From the NCBI RefSeq assembly GCF_026745355.1, contig NC_079210.1, positions 27,084,529-27,148,528 of the forward strand: a DNA stretch of 64,000 bases, read 5' to 3'. This DNA is from Beta vulgaris subsp. vulgaris (Eukaryota > Streptophyta > Magnoliopsida > Caryophyllales > Amaranthaceae). The notes under the pieces are model-generated. The model saw only the letters and a list, made by a program, of their open reading frames with translations. It had not been told where the DNA came from and ran no database searches. Each line of letters starts with the position of its first letter. The first letter of the stretch is position 1. The translations under genes were made by a program, and so were the position numbers. Of this stretch, positions 45,905-57,998 are shown piece by piece.

Positions 45905-46725
45905 CCATTATCCTTGCTGGTGTATGGTATTGACGGCCATAGAATGCTCCGCGATGCTTTTCTCTTTCAGTACATCTATCGTGACCGTTCTTTCGATGCT
46001 GAATGAGTCAGAGTTGGCTAGCTTAGAAAGGGCGTCCACTTTTGTGTTCTCGGCTCGAGGTATCGCCTGTACTTCAAAGTGATTTAGCTGGGCAATCAGC
46101 TCTTTAGCCATCTCCACATATTTCGGCATGTTGGCCTCTCGAACTTCAAATTATCCTCTTAAATGACCACGACCAACTGTGAATCTGTCTTCAAGAGTAC
46201 GTTTTTTGCGCCCGCTGCCACACTCATTATTAAACCAACGATTGTGGCCTCGTACACTGCTTCATTATTTGATGCTGAGAATGCAAACTTGATGGCGTAC
46301 TGGTAGACGTTCCCTTCTAGACTAGTCATTACTATTCCTGCCCCGGATCCGCTAACAACGGCAGATCCATCTACCTCTAGCAGCCAACTCTCGTTCTGCT
46401 CTACTTCTTCTTCCTCATCTGAAGCTTCTATAATAAAATCTTCCAGGGCCTGCGCCTTGATGGCGGTCCTGGTCTTGTATTGTATATCATACTCAGATAG
46501 CTCGTTGGCCCATTTCAATAGGCGGCTCGAGCTATCCATCCTATGCAAAGCCTTCTCTAGTGACTGATTTGTAAGGACTTGGATGGGATGGCAGTCGAAA
46601 TACAGTCTGAGTTTCCTAGCGGTGATGATGATTACGGCCAAAGCCATTTTTTCCACTAACTGGTAACGGCTCTAAGGACCATTAAGAATGTGGCTGATGA
46701 AATATATTGGATGTTGTCCTTTTTC
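45905..46725 (-). pseudogene. Tat pol: RT end, RNase H and second (archaeal-type) RNase H
   Basis: Minus strand: GQHPIYFISHILNG, a stop, then YQLVEKMALAV and RKLRLYFDCHPIQVLTNQSL form the RT-linked RNase H, continuing to LLKWANELSEYDIQYKTRTA. A spacer DEEEEVEQNES follows. The second RNase H has SWLLEVDGSAVVSGSGAGIV (Asp), ASNNEAVYEA (Glu), KTDSQLVV (Asp) and, after a break near 46150, AQLNHFEVQAIPRAENTKVD (Asp). All four acidic positions are present. Two consecutive RNase H domains are the hallmark of the Tat lineage. The N-terminal RT, including the YxDD region, is absent because of the junction at 46725. Confidence 0.9.
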
Positions 46726-47859
46726 ACTAAAAAAAACCCTAAAAAAAACCGTACCCCTCTCCACTCTCTCTCCTCTCACTCTCCGCTCAAGCATCTCTCT
46801 CCTCTCAATCACACGCACGCCCTTCCTCCCTCTTCCTCTCACGCCGTTTCATTCTCATCTCCTATCCCTCTCTCTTCACTTTCTCCTTCCTCTCTCACCA
46901 ACACCAACACCAACGCTTTCATCTCCTTCCCCAACTCCCCCACTCAATTCCTTCTCACCTGAACCCTAATATACGAAGAGCAGCAAATATACAAAGACGA
47001 AAAGTAACGAAGACGAAAAGAAGGCTCGCAACCGATTCAATCCTCGTCAGCCCTCCATCGTCGCCGTCGTCGTCGCCTTCAGCCCGCCGGTTACCAGTCA
47101 AATATACGACGAGCAGCGAAGAAACGAAGACGAAAAGAAACGAAGACGAAAAGAAACAAAAACGAAAAGCAGACTCGCAACTTGTCAGCCCTCCGTCGTC
47201 GGCGTCGCTAAGCCCTCCATCGTCGCCGCCTTCGCTTCATCACCGGAACTCGCCGCCGACTCAATTTTTTATCGATTCTCAGATGTTTTTTTATTTCAGC
47301 AAACTGGTTGTTTTAATTTAATTATTTTTGTTAGGTTAATGTTGTAGACTTGTAGTTATTGTTTTAGATTTGTGTGTTCATTGTTTTAGATTTGTTTGTT
47401 TATTGTAATTATCGCATTTTTGTTTGTTGTGTACAGTGTAATTCTCAGATTTGTTTGTTTTGTTTAAGATTTGTTTGTTTTTTACTTAGTTTTGTTTTGT
47501 TATTGTTGTTTTTTCTTTGTTAGTTTCATTGCATTTTTTGGTGGTGGAAACTTATGATTTTTTGCTATTTTTTGAATTTTTTTTATGTTTAGAATTTAAT
47601 GGCAAAATGTTACCTGTATCTATTGCTGCGGTTTTATCCAAAAAAACCGCAGCAATATGCATTATAAATCTGATATGTAAAATAAGTATATTGCTGCGGT
47701 TTTATCAAAAAACCGCAACAATATGTTCAAATATTGTTGCGGTTTAAAACCACAACAATATATTAATTACCTATTGCTGCCCTCTTAATTGCTGCGCGTC
47801 TAAAACCTCCGCAATAGGCCACCTTTTGACCGCAACAAATAGCATTTATTCTACTAGTA
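46725..47859 (+). mobile_element. CACTA element remnant
   Basis: The right end ...GCATTTATTCTACTAGT matches the inverted terminus of the CACTA element that starts at 62890 (CACTAGTAGAATAATTAC). Subterminal repeats ATTGCTGCGGTTTT and AAAACCGCAGCAAT occur between 47620 and 47840, identical in type to those at 62900-63135. The CT-rich leader (46740-46960) resembles the one after 63180. The left border is unclear: CACTA occurs at 46725-46729, but no left subterminal repeats and no matching 3-bp duplication are visible. It is most likely a deletion derivative, without a transposase. Confidence 0.6.
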
Positions 47860-48084
47860 TATATAGTAGTATTAAACTATATTATAACATAAAGAAAATT
47901 AATTTAAATAATCTTGTAATTTATAAAGACGGCAATGGAGTAACTGACTAAGTGTTAAATTACTATATGGTTGTTAACAAGTTACTATCTAGTAACTAGT
48001 AAGTATAGTTAACTTCTTTATTTTACTTTTTAATAATTTATGGTTAGCTTTTATATGGGAGAATGATTTGGGGGTATATTCTAT
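47860..48084. other. AT-rich spacer
   Basis: Non-coding sequence between the CACTA remnant and the (ATT)n tract. Nothing recognised. Confidence 0.4.
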
Positions 48085-48411
<327 letters not shown>

Positions 48412-49830
48412 GCAGCATATGAACCTTCGTTATAATCACTTAGGGCTTATATGAACTGTCGTTGTAAACATGAATATATGATCATCATTTGTTACAATAT
48501 TATTACATATAAAAAGTCGTTATACTAATTTATAATCAATAGAGTATTAGATTGGTTTTACAATTATTTTGATACCAATTTTCTGCTAAAATGATTAAAC
48601 ACATTGATAAAATAATTTGTTCATACTTTATCATATATAGTCACAACGTACTACATATATACCACATTATGCTTGTTATTATTATTGCTATTATTAGCAT
48701 TATTGTTACTATTACTATTAGTATTGTTATTGTTAGTAATCCTGTTCTTATTTGTATTACTATTGCTATTGTTATCATTGTTACGCTTAGTGTTATTATT
48801 TGTATTATTATCATCATCGCTTTAAGTTTTCTTATTATTCTCATTTTCATCATAGCTATTTACAAATTTATATACCAATCATAATTCTTATATATTATAA
48901 TAAACCATTTATATAAACCTCGAAATTAATCGTCTACTCATTATTATTGTCATTGATAACATAATATATAATATTAGAACATGTGAAGAGTCGTTCTACT
49001 CCTTTACTCATTAGAGTGGTTTTACATAGTTGATTAGTCGTAATAAGAGTTAACTAAGATAATACACTAAACATCGCGGTAAACAATATAGTGTTTTCAT
49101 TAGTTCAACCGATATGACAAAAGTCCAACCGAGTTCAAATTTTATGTAACGGGTAAGCCTTTTACATGAAACATGAAGATATAAAAAAATGTATATGACA
49201 TAGTCGATATCAAATTCCACCCGAGTTAATGCAGCTTTTTAAAGAAACTGAAATTAACTGAATCCGAATTGAAAATAACTGTTTAACTGATAGTAATAGG
49301 TAAAAACTCAATTGTTTAAACCAAAACTGGATGGGGCAATCCAAAAGACAACTGTAAACTGAACCTAACTTAACAGAAAATTGAATTAATTGTATGGATT
49401 GAAACTGACACCAAAAAAGTAAAAACTGAATCAATTAAGCTCAGAAAAATGAACTGAAAAAACTGAATTGAAGTCAATTGAACTGTTTGGTTTGAACCAT
49501 AACTAAAATGGTTAACTAAATTGACACCACTACATAAAATATTAAAAGCAAATGGTATTTAATTGCATAATATGTTTAGGAAAAATCATTAAACATTTAA
49601 GTTAAGTTGATAATAATATATACTCATATATGCACATTGTTACGTGCAACTTAAATAGGTAATATATACTCATATATGCACATTGTTACGTGCAACAGAA
49701 CCCAAGGTAGAATATACTTCCTTCATTTGTTTCGAATCACAACATATTTCTTTTTGGTAGTTTGATAATACTTGCAACATTTCCTTTTTGCTATATTTTC
49801 ATACAGAGAAAGCCTTATTGTATTAAGCAG
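48412..49830. other. AT-rich intergenic region
   Basis: About 1.4 kb without a gene. A degenerate ATT/GTT-rich stretch at 48665-48850 may be a decayed microsatellite. Segment 49240-49530 is rich in AACTGAA-type motifs like 34150-34320. A 48-bp-spaced direct repeat (TAATATATACTCATATATGC plus ACATTGTTACGTGCAAC) lies at 49613-49695. Confidence 0.5.
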
Positions 49831-51358
49831 TATAGACATCTAATTGTCTCTCCCCATTTAAGAGTCCGACGATGAAACATGCCAGGGCTTTAGTTGGTCC
49901 GACCCAGGGGAAGAGCAGTCTGAAAAGCCATTCATAACCATTTCGAGAAGTGTTAAAGTCCTATCTTAAAATCCAATAAATTAATCATGATAATTAATTA
50001 TATTTTGAGCCCAATTAATTATTTAACAATAAATTGATTTATTTTAATAAATAAATATCTTCAGAAGATATTTTCTATAGTTAAAATCATATTTTATCCC
50101 ATAAAATCAGATATCCATAATTAAAGGATAAAAGAAATCTTTTAAAACGCATTTTAAATAAAGCTAACAAAGGCACGTTAGGAGTCAAGTTGGTGCGCCT
50201 AGCGCACCAACCTGTGCCTGGCACACATTTATGTGTCAGGTGCAGCTATGTCCACCTGTGCCAGGTGCACTAATTTGCACCTGATAGCTGGATTTTATGA
50301 CTCATTCAAAGTCCTGTGTCAAACGCAGGTCTATGCGTGAGACACGAATTTTCTTTCTTATTTTTTCATAACGCGTACCACGTGTATATTTTTATTAGGC
50401 ATGCCGCGTCATGCGCTTGACATGTCAGCCTGCCCAAGACGTAGTAGGCGCGTCAGGCGTAATATCGTTTTCCCTATAAATAGGATCGATTTTCGTACAT
50501 ACTTAAAAAACTATTTTTCACATTAACACACTTCGAACTCGACGAATATCTTTCAAACACAAAAACATTCAATCTACATACATATACAGTCACATTTTCA
50601 GTTTTCACGATTGCTCGTCCCAAAGGTTATGAGTCGCAGACCCAAGCCATTGTATAATTCTTTATTATTATATTGAAGTTACTAAATATTTCTTTCTAGA
50701 TGTAGATCTTTAATATAGAATCGTTCCACTGTAAATTCTAAAACTTTTTCTTTATTTTTTCTTTATTTTATATATTATTATATGCTTGCCTAATTATATT
50801 TCATGCATGTTACATGATTGTTCCTGCATTATTTCTTTAATGACCTATATGTTAATTTTGCTAATCAAGACCTAAAGAACTGTTCTAACATTAATAAGAT
50901 TAATCTAGACAAATGGTAGGCCCCCTTAATATTGATTGCATAATAACATATAACTAAAAATTAGTCATTTTATGTGCTTCGTTAACCAATCTACACTTAT
51001 TATTTTTAGGTTGTTTAAAACATTATATAGTTATTCTATGGTATAAACATTGACATGAATCGATATTTAGTAGAGGTAAGCAATGCGCAGCATAGTTCCT
51101 AACTATGTTGTAGCGTCAACCCCGAACTCAATCTTTGGCTCACTTTGACCATCCATGGAGTCTAGACAGGGAAATAAACATTGGATAAGTCCCTAATTTG
51201 TCTCTACGATTTCCCAATATCCAATTTGGTTTATGATTCTTCCTTTTAATATTTGTTGATGACTTCGAAAATATTTTCAATACAAAACCTTTACAGTAGG
51301 GTAGTTAAATAACAAAAACGCACTCATGCCGCATAGACGAAATAAAAAAACGCCTACA
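49831..51358 (+). repeat. LTR copy A of the tandem LARD-like element
   Basis: Opens TATAGACATCTAATTGTCTC (a mutated form of TGTAGACACC in copy B) and ends ...AACGCCTACA, about 1528 bp. Collinear with 57999-60415. It contains a TATA box, TATAAATAG, at 50475, giving a U3 of about 645 bp. Several GTGCCAGGTGCA/GCGCACCA-type motifs occur in U3 at 50185-50300. Confidence 0.8.
50475..50483 (+). promoter_or_regulatory. TATA box of LTR copy A
   Basis: CCCTATAAATAGGATCG sits at the expected U3/R border. The corresponding position in copy B (about 59462) reads GCAATAGGATCAATTACCG, so the TATA part is deleted there. Confidence 0.7.
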
Positions 51359-51360
51359 AT

Positions 51361-51380
51361 TTGGTGAATTCACTAGGGAG
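51361..51380 (+). promoter_or_regulatory. PBS-like site after LTR copy A
   Basis: TTGGTGAATTCACTAGGGAG starts two bases after the LTR. Copy B has TTGGTGACTTCATAGGGGAG at 60418. Both resemble the TTGGCGACTCCACTGGGGA motif I associate with Ogre/Tat-type primer sites (from memory). Confidence 0.55.
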
Positions 51381-52622
51381 GATTTAAAAAAAAAAATTAA
51401 TGACTGGGTGAAACTCGAAAAATGCGATTCATACTATTTTTATGCATTACAAGGACGTTATAGTTTTGCATACGCATGACTATTGTTTAAGCCACCATAA
51501 GGATAATCTACCTTGCCTTATTAGCACATGTTCTATGTGTGAGGTCACTCCCGGGGGGTTTGTGCTTTGTCCTTCCAAAAAGCTTCTTGAGCGATAGTGT
51601 TGGATCTTAGTTATATGACACCTACTCAACCATGGCATTGTTCTCTCCTGACTTGAGACTAGAGTGTGTCTTACACGTGGCCACCCTTTTAAGCAGGGGT
51701 ACAAAGCGTGGGATCAATCTCTTAGTCATGGACCCTTTTAGATTGAACCTAAACCTGACCAATAGTTTCAAACATAGAACTGGACTTTAGGTTGGAATTT
51801 TTGCATCCATCCTATATGACATTTGCATGTGATTACAGTTCTTGCTTGTTATTATCTTGTCAATTTGTCATTATTACGCGTCGTTCCTAAAATCGTTAAT
51901 AACAAACAATAGAAAAATCCTCAATTGCCCAATATGTTGCCTAAATCCCTGAAAAATGTGTCGGGGAGTAGTGCGCCAAATGCATTAAGTTATGCTAGGC
52001 GCACCACTCCCATGTCAGACACACCGTTATACGCCGCGCGCAACGGCACACAGTCTGTGTGTCACACGCTTTATGTTAATTTAGTCATCGTAATGGATGA
52101 TCCTACGTTCAGTCCTATGTTTGTATGTCTGCATTCGCATAGTACATGGTCTAATCAAAGGTCTTACCTAATTAAAAAAACAGTCTTTTAATGCAAGGTC
52201 GAGTTTGTCCTAAAAAGAAGTTCATCTAGAAAAGTGCTCCAGGTAAAGTTAGGAGTGTCATACATGTCTACCTCTTCCCATTCTATCCCAGCTATTTTTT
52301 TTCAATCTTACCTTACCATATCCGATCAATTTAAAAAAAATGTGACACCATCATACATGACATTAAAAAAAAATATTTTCAAAATCAATCCATATTCTTT
52401 TCCTATCAAACGATAAAAACAAGGGGTTCCTTTTCCAAAAATAATTTCGAAAATTCTAGGCCTAGTCCAAACACTTTCATAAAATTCAATCAACCCAATT
52501 CAATTCACTTGCATTCATTTTAGGCCCATATGCATTAGAGTCCATTTCATATTTATCCTAGGCCCGTCTAACTTGATTCCATACATTCACTAGCGTTAGA
52601 GTCGATCTTAGGATCATATAAG
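51381..52622 (+). other. Internal non-coding region of the LARD-like element (left of CACTA)
   Basis: Collinear with 60436-61675 in the second copy. Short ORFs appear in both copies but do not stay in the same frame, so I do not regard them as genes. A GTGTCGGGGAGT-type block followed by GCGCCAAACGCATTAAG-like sequence (51958-52080) is GC-richer than its surroundings. Confidence 0.6.
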
Positions 52623-53791
52623 CACTAGTACAGAAAAGGCGATTCGCGTCGGATGTGAGGCGCCTATTTGCGTCGGACATGGGTCCGACGCCAAAGGCCT
52701 CGACGCAAATAGCCCAGACATGATCTGCGTCGTATAGTATACGACGCAGATATATTAGCTAATTGCGTCGCATCGTATATACGGTGCGATGCAAATGACA
52801 TTATGTGAACAATAAAAAAACGCAGTACTAAAGCATGAAATGCTTTAGTACTGCGTAGGAGGAAAAAGAAACGAGCCAAATCTCATCAAAAAACCAGATC
52901 TAACATACAACAAAATGATGATAATTAAACCTGACAAATCTCATAAAAAAAAACCAGATCTAACAAACAACAAACGATGATAATTAAACAAGTGAACATT
53001 GCATTGTAAAAAATCAAAAATCTAAACGAAAATTATACAACAAAATCTAAACGAAAATTATACAACAAAATCTAAACGAAAAAATCTAAACAAATATCAA
53101 AAATTAAAAAATCAGATCAAATATACAACAAAATACGAAATTAAAAAACTAAATCTACAATATATACAAAACAAATTACATTATAAAAAAACATTGCAAC
53201 GGTTCGATGTATTCAAGGGAGACGACTTCGAGAAGAACCAATTCCAGATCTGAAAATTATAGAGTAAATTCTAAATCAGAAAATAAACCCTAAAAATGCC
53301 AAAAAGTAAACAAAAAAAAGATATAAAAAATAAAAAACGAAAGGATTCGAGTTTTTAATTTTCATTTGCATGAACTAAATTTTTAGTTTTTCAGATCTGA
53401 ATATGAAAATCAAATTTTCAGATTTGAAAACTAAAAAGAAAATCAGATCTAAAAATGAAAAAACATATCAGATTTAAACATTGAAACAACTTCGAACCTG
53501 TCAAAGCGAGAGACTTAGTGTGATTCGCCGGAAACTAGAAAATCAGATCGTCGTTTAGTGTGATTCGCATAGAAGGTCGCCGGAAAATAGAAAATAGAAG
53601 TCGTCCGTTTAGTTCGCTTGAAACCGTTCGCCGGAAAATAGAAAATAGAAAATAGAAAATAGAAGTCGTCCTTTTTAGTGCGCCGGAAAATAGAAGTCGT
53701 CCTTTTGAGAAGGAATGTGAATTTGAGAATTTCAGATCTGAAAAAGGGTAGAGAGAGTTTGAGAATTATGAGAGTTTTGAGAGAAGGGTTA

Positions 53792-53842
<51 letters not shown>

Positions 53843-54175
53843 GTGCTGAGAATAATTGAGAGAGAGAGTGTGTTGAGAATACCGCGCGCGTTAGGGTTTA
53901 TCAAATAAGAAGGGTAGGTAGTGGGCCTGGCCTCATGGCCTATGTGCGTCGCACACTCAATAGGTGCGATGCAAATTAGGTACCTGATTTGCGTCGCACA
54001 GACACGGAAACGACGCACATTTGGCTTTTGCAACGCATGTAAAGCAGGTGCGACGCAAATGGGCCATGTTGTGCGTCGCACTCCTCCTACATGCGACGCA
54101 AATCCCAGCTGTGCGTCGTTTCCGTGTCTGTGCGACGCAAATCAGGGGACGCAAATCGTCTATTCTGTACTAGTG
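52623..54175. mobile_element. CACTA transposon, non-autonomous, complete (1553 bp)
   Basis: The left end CACTAGTACAGAAAAGGCGA and the right end (reverse complement CACTAGTACAGAATAGACGA) form TIRs of about 28 bp with three mismatches. Flanks are the 3-bp duplication AAG (52620-52622 and 54176-54178). Subterminal regions are packed with TTGCGTCGCA/TGCGACGCAA motifs on both sides (52645-52800 and 53940-54160), typical of CACTA transposase binding regions. There is no transposase. The interior has poly-A-rich sequence, an A-rich imperfect repeat (AATCTAAACGAAAATTATAC, 53025-53090) and a (GA)n run. The homologous site in the second copy of the host element (about 61660) is empty. Confidence 0.95.
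53791..53842 (+). repeat. (GA)n microsatellite inside the CACTA element
   Basis: GAGAGAGA run of about 50 bases with one CGAGAG interruption. Confidence 0.95.
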
Positions 54176-54309
54176 AAGACTAGTTCATTTCAAAATCTAG
54201 GCCCATCTGCCTCTTTATGTGAAGTATAGTCCAAGTCTATTCCTAATCCATTCCAATCTAATTCTAAGTAGTCTAATCCAATCCAAATCCTAAGTCCATT
54301 TAGGCCCAA

Positions 54310-54730
54310 TTCATTCCCTAGGGCTAGGTTGCATTATATGTAAATCCTGGTCACTCTTCGAACTATATAAGTGAGTATTAGGGCTATAAATTATCCTAGG
54401 TATAGTTTGCATTATATGTAAACCCTAGTCAATTTTCGGATTGTAAAAGTCATTATTAGGACCATAAATTTCCTTAGGTCTAGTTTGCATTACATGCAAA
54501 CCCTAGTTAGTCGTCGGACTATAAAATTCAGTCTTAGAACTATAAATTTCCCTAGATCTAGCTTGCATTATATGTAAATCCAAGTCAGTCCTTGAACTAT
54601 AAAAACCAGTCTTAAGACTATAAATTTCCCTAGGTCTAGTTTGTATTATATGTAAACTCTAGTTGGTCTTCGGACTATAAAAGTCAGTCTTAGGCTAATA
54701 AAAGTTCTCTAGGTCTAGTTTCACTCTCCA
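54310..54730 (+). repeat. About 77-bp tandem repeat, copy A
   Basis: Five to six diverged units containing CTAGTTTGCATTATATGTAA, ACCCTAGT and GGACTATAAAAGTCAGTCTT. The same array recurs at 61800-62215 in the second copy. Confidence 0.88.
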
Positions 54731-54779
54731 TGTAACCCGTAGTAAAGTCCAACTCCTTCAGAAGTCCATAATAGCCCAA

Positions 54780-55330
54780 ATCCCTCAAGTCTAGCGTAGC
54801 TCGTCCTTCCATAAATAATCCATAACTATCCTAATCCTCGAGTTTAGCGAAGCTACTCATTCTTGTAAGACAATAATGGCAACCCCCTAAGTCTAGAGAT
54901 GCTAGCATTCCATAAGTCCACATAGGCAATTTTGTAGTCTAGCGTGCTTAGTCTAATGTAAGTTCTAAAGTCTAGTTGTCTAGTCTGGTTGCTCACCTGT
55001 AAGTTCAAAGTCTACTTCCATAGCCTGCTTACCTTAAGTTAAGAGTCTAGTCTCCATTATTGTCTAGCTTTTCTTCGCTTTCTCACTCGTAAGTTTAAAG
55101 TCTAGCATTCCATAAGTCCATATAAGGAATTTCTTAGTACTCTAGCTTGCTTAGTCTAATAATGTAAGTTCAAAAGTCTAGTTGTCTAGCCTGCTTACTC
55201 AACTGTAAGTTAAAAGTCTAGTTGACTAGCCTGCTTATCTTAAGTTAAGAGTTTTGTCTCCATTATTGTCCAACCTTCCTTGAAGTATAGCCTTCTTATT
55301 CACCGGTAAGTTCCAAGTCATGGAATCCAG
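54780..55330 (+). repeat. Degenerate AGTCTAG repeats, copy A
   Basis: Irregular repeats of about 50-60 bp built from TCTAGCCTGCTTACTCACC, GTAAGTTCAAAGTCTAG and AGCATTCCATAAGTCCA. Present also at 62240-62880. Confidence 0.75.
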
Positions 55331-56735
55331 TCTACTTGCATAGTCCACTCGATTCCAATCTGTGTTCGCATTTGCATATAGTTAGGCCCGTGTCTCCATT
55401 AAAGCCAACTAGTCCAGTAATCATACCCATCTCAATTCTTTCATCTCCATTTCTCATCTCCTAATTCCATTTTCATTTCTCCATCCTTCATTTCATTGCT
55501 CATTTCGAAAATTATTTCTTAAAGTTTACAAGCAAGATCCACTCGATTCTGTTCATGACTGGTCGAGAGATTACAACTTAGGAATGCCTAAAGGAAGACA
55601 AAATGGAGCATACTCCAAAGCTCATTAATTGTGTTTTCACCACCTCGACTTGATTTAGAGTCATGAAGATTAATTTTGTCCGCCTTCAGAATGGAGGTGC
55701 GATCACTTCCATAGGGTCTACCGCCTTCCCAATAGAGTCGTGATCACTTTCATAAGGTCTACACTAAACCCTACACCTAAAAGAATATTCAAAAGGTGCA
55801 ACCTACACTTATAGTGCGAATTCCAACAAAACAATGAATATCCAACATCTAGTGTCAAATAACTCAAATGCACTGCAAAGCATGATCAATGATGATAGAA
55901 GTCCAATGCTTGCTACAATGAAAACCAACATCACCATCAACCCTTTCGCATAGTACATCAACAATTCAATAGGCTTAGTCTTTTATTTCTGGTTTCCTAG
56001 GATAAGTCAGACAATCCTTATCCTAAGCCATTTATGTCCTTTCCCACCGAGTCTATGTCACTATAGGTCTTCACCTATTATCACCTTTCCATTTTTGTTT
56101 CATTTTATTTTTCTTTTTATTTTCATTGGTCTCCATCCTTTTATTTATGCTTCGAATTCAATGATGAAACTTGAATCAAATTATCCTTAATGATCTTGAC
56201 TAATTAAAAAAAATTAGGAAAATGAAAAGAAATGAACATACATTGGATTAAGAGTTATTCCCCCTCTTCCTTCCATCATCCATAAACCATCATTATCCAA
56301 ATATCCCTTTAACATGAAAGCTCCACAAATAGCCTTCAAACCTTCTAATACCCTAAATCAATAACTTGTATGCAAGTCTTACTACATACAAATAAATCAG
56401 TGCCCGGCGAAAACAAAAAAAAGTGAAAAACTTTAAAGTGCGATAAAAAAGATCAAAGCAAAACGCACAAAAGTGCAAAAAGAATGAGCCGAATACAAGG
56501 AAAATAAAAAGTCAAGCTAGGGGCTTGCACACAAGTTCTACCCCTTATTCAAATCCTTCAACCTCATGAAACCTTAACCATATAATCCAAGTCCATGATC
56601 TTTCATTCGCCAAACCAATTGAACTTTCATCTAAGCCTCAAGCTCTCAACCTTTTATGAATCCTAACTCTTTCTCCAAGGTATATCCAAGCCCACTATGT
56701 TAAAACCCGAAAGGGCTCCAAGCCAAAAGCCAGGG

Positions 56736-57062
<327 letters not shown>

Positions 57063-57987
57063 AAAAAAATTAGACCAGAATAACAAATTATATGATTTCG
57101 CAAGGATACGTAGAAATCCTCATCTCGAGGTCCGATCGCTATAATAATAATATATTATTCAAGATCTCATGATTTGGTTTTCTAGAGTTCGAGAGCATAT
57201 TTCTTTCTAGATCCCCACATAGACTAGAGTCTGAACCTAGCCTCGTCAAAGCCTTTTCCCACCTACATTTATTTATGTCATAGATTTAAACCTTTTTATT
57301 TTTCATTCTCATCCTCTCCTTTTCCCTTAAGGACTCTCCGATAATTCCATGGTCTCTGGCTATATCTGACTTTGCCTATGTCAACTCTCCAAAGAAGACT
57401 CCCTAGCGACAACTTTCAACGTTCAAGACAGATCAACTACATTACAATATCTGATCAAGTACATGATAAATTCAAGACATGCTCACCCAAAGTGGGAGCT
57501 TCCTTATGTGGTGGGGTCTCCAAATCAAACTCCTGAAAAGTTGTAATACGCGGACCTCGTTTACGGAGCCTTATTTAATAAAAATGATTTTCGAAAACCA
57601 TTCTATCTATTTCTAACCATTCTATCATGCTACACATCTTCTAGTCTTGCAAAATCATGACCTTGCATTGCATTTCATATATTATAGTCTTGCGTAACCC
57701 TGATCTTGCATGACATGTCATATCCCTAATCCATGCATAGCGTCTAATGCATAATTAGAGGGTCTAAGTTTCCATTATTGCATCATTATGTGCTTATATG
57801 AGTTGTTTGCACCTATCTGCAAACATCATCTTCTGCAGGTAATCAGATTGCTTGTAGTTATTAACCTTCATACTAACTTTATTTTGCAGAGACCATATAG
57901 ATCAGTTCTAAAGGACAAATCATTTATAATCATTCTCCGTCCTGACAACGTATACTTTGAGTTTCGGTTTCCTGGACCTCATTTAAT
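57063..57987 (+). other. 3' internal region of the LARD-like element
   Basis: Non-coding up to the PPT. No ORF with family resemblance. Part of the internal sequence that would precede the 3' LTR. Confidence 0.5.
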
Positions 57988-57998
57988 GTGGGGGTTTC
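57988..57998 (+). promoter_or_regulatory. PPT-like run before LTR copy B
   Basis: GTGGGGGTTTC directly before TGTAGACACC. It is imperfect (three T) but in the right place for a plus-strand primer and shows that LTR copy B is preceded by the end of an internal region. Confidence 0.5.

Larger units (their letters stand above)
36548..46725 (-). mobile_element. Tat-type Ty3/gypsy element with antisense gene (5' part missing)
   Basis: Minus-strand element, read right to left: RT C-terminus, RNase H, a second archaeal-type RNase H, integrase (all in 41469-46725), then 28-bp tandem repeats, an oppositely oriented gene (37712-40625), PPT and 3' LTR. A second RNase H after the normal one, RT before integrase, and an additional antisense ORF between pol and the 3' LTR are known features of the plant Tat lineage (Ogre/Retand relatives). 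The gag, most of RT and the 5' LTR are absent: the sequence stops at 46725 where a CACTA remnant begins. A solo LTR interrupts pol. Confidence 0.88.
54179..56735 (+). other. Internal non-coding region of the LARD-like element (right of CACTA)
   Basis: Contains the 77-bp repeats (54310-54730) and the AGTCTAG-type repeats (54780-55330), both also found in the second copy. Beyond 55370 there is no counterpart in the window. No reading frame of note. Confidence 0.6.

Noticed and set aside
46725..46729. CACTA at 46725 as the exact left terminus of the CACTA remnant
   Set aside because: No left subterminal repeats, no matching 3-bp duplication with the right end, and the same bases still encode the Tat RT on the other strand. 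It may be coincidence, so the left border is left open.
46688..46969. Ser/Pro/Leu-rich frames after 46688
   Set aside because: CT-rich leader of a CACTA remnant read in several frames at once. No frame is favoured.
51925..52191. 88-codon frame repeated as an 81-codon frame at 60978
   Set aside because: The two lie at equivalent positions of the duplicated internal region, but the proteins diverge by frame and end differently. The similarity is explained by DNA duplication and gives no evidence of coding.
53515..54081. 188-codon minus-strand frame inside the CACTA element
   Set aside because: It is made of subterminal repeat sequence and a (GA)n run read as Ser/Leu repeats. No domain, and its start lies in the transposon end.
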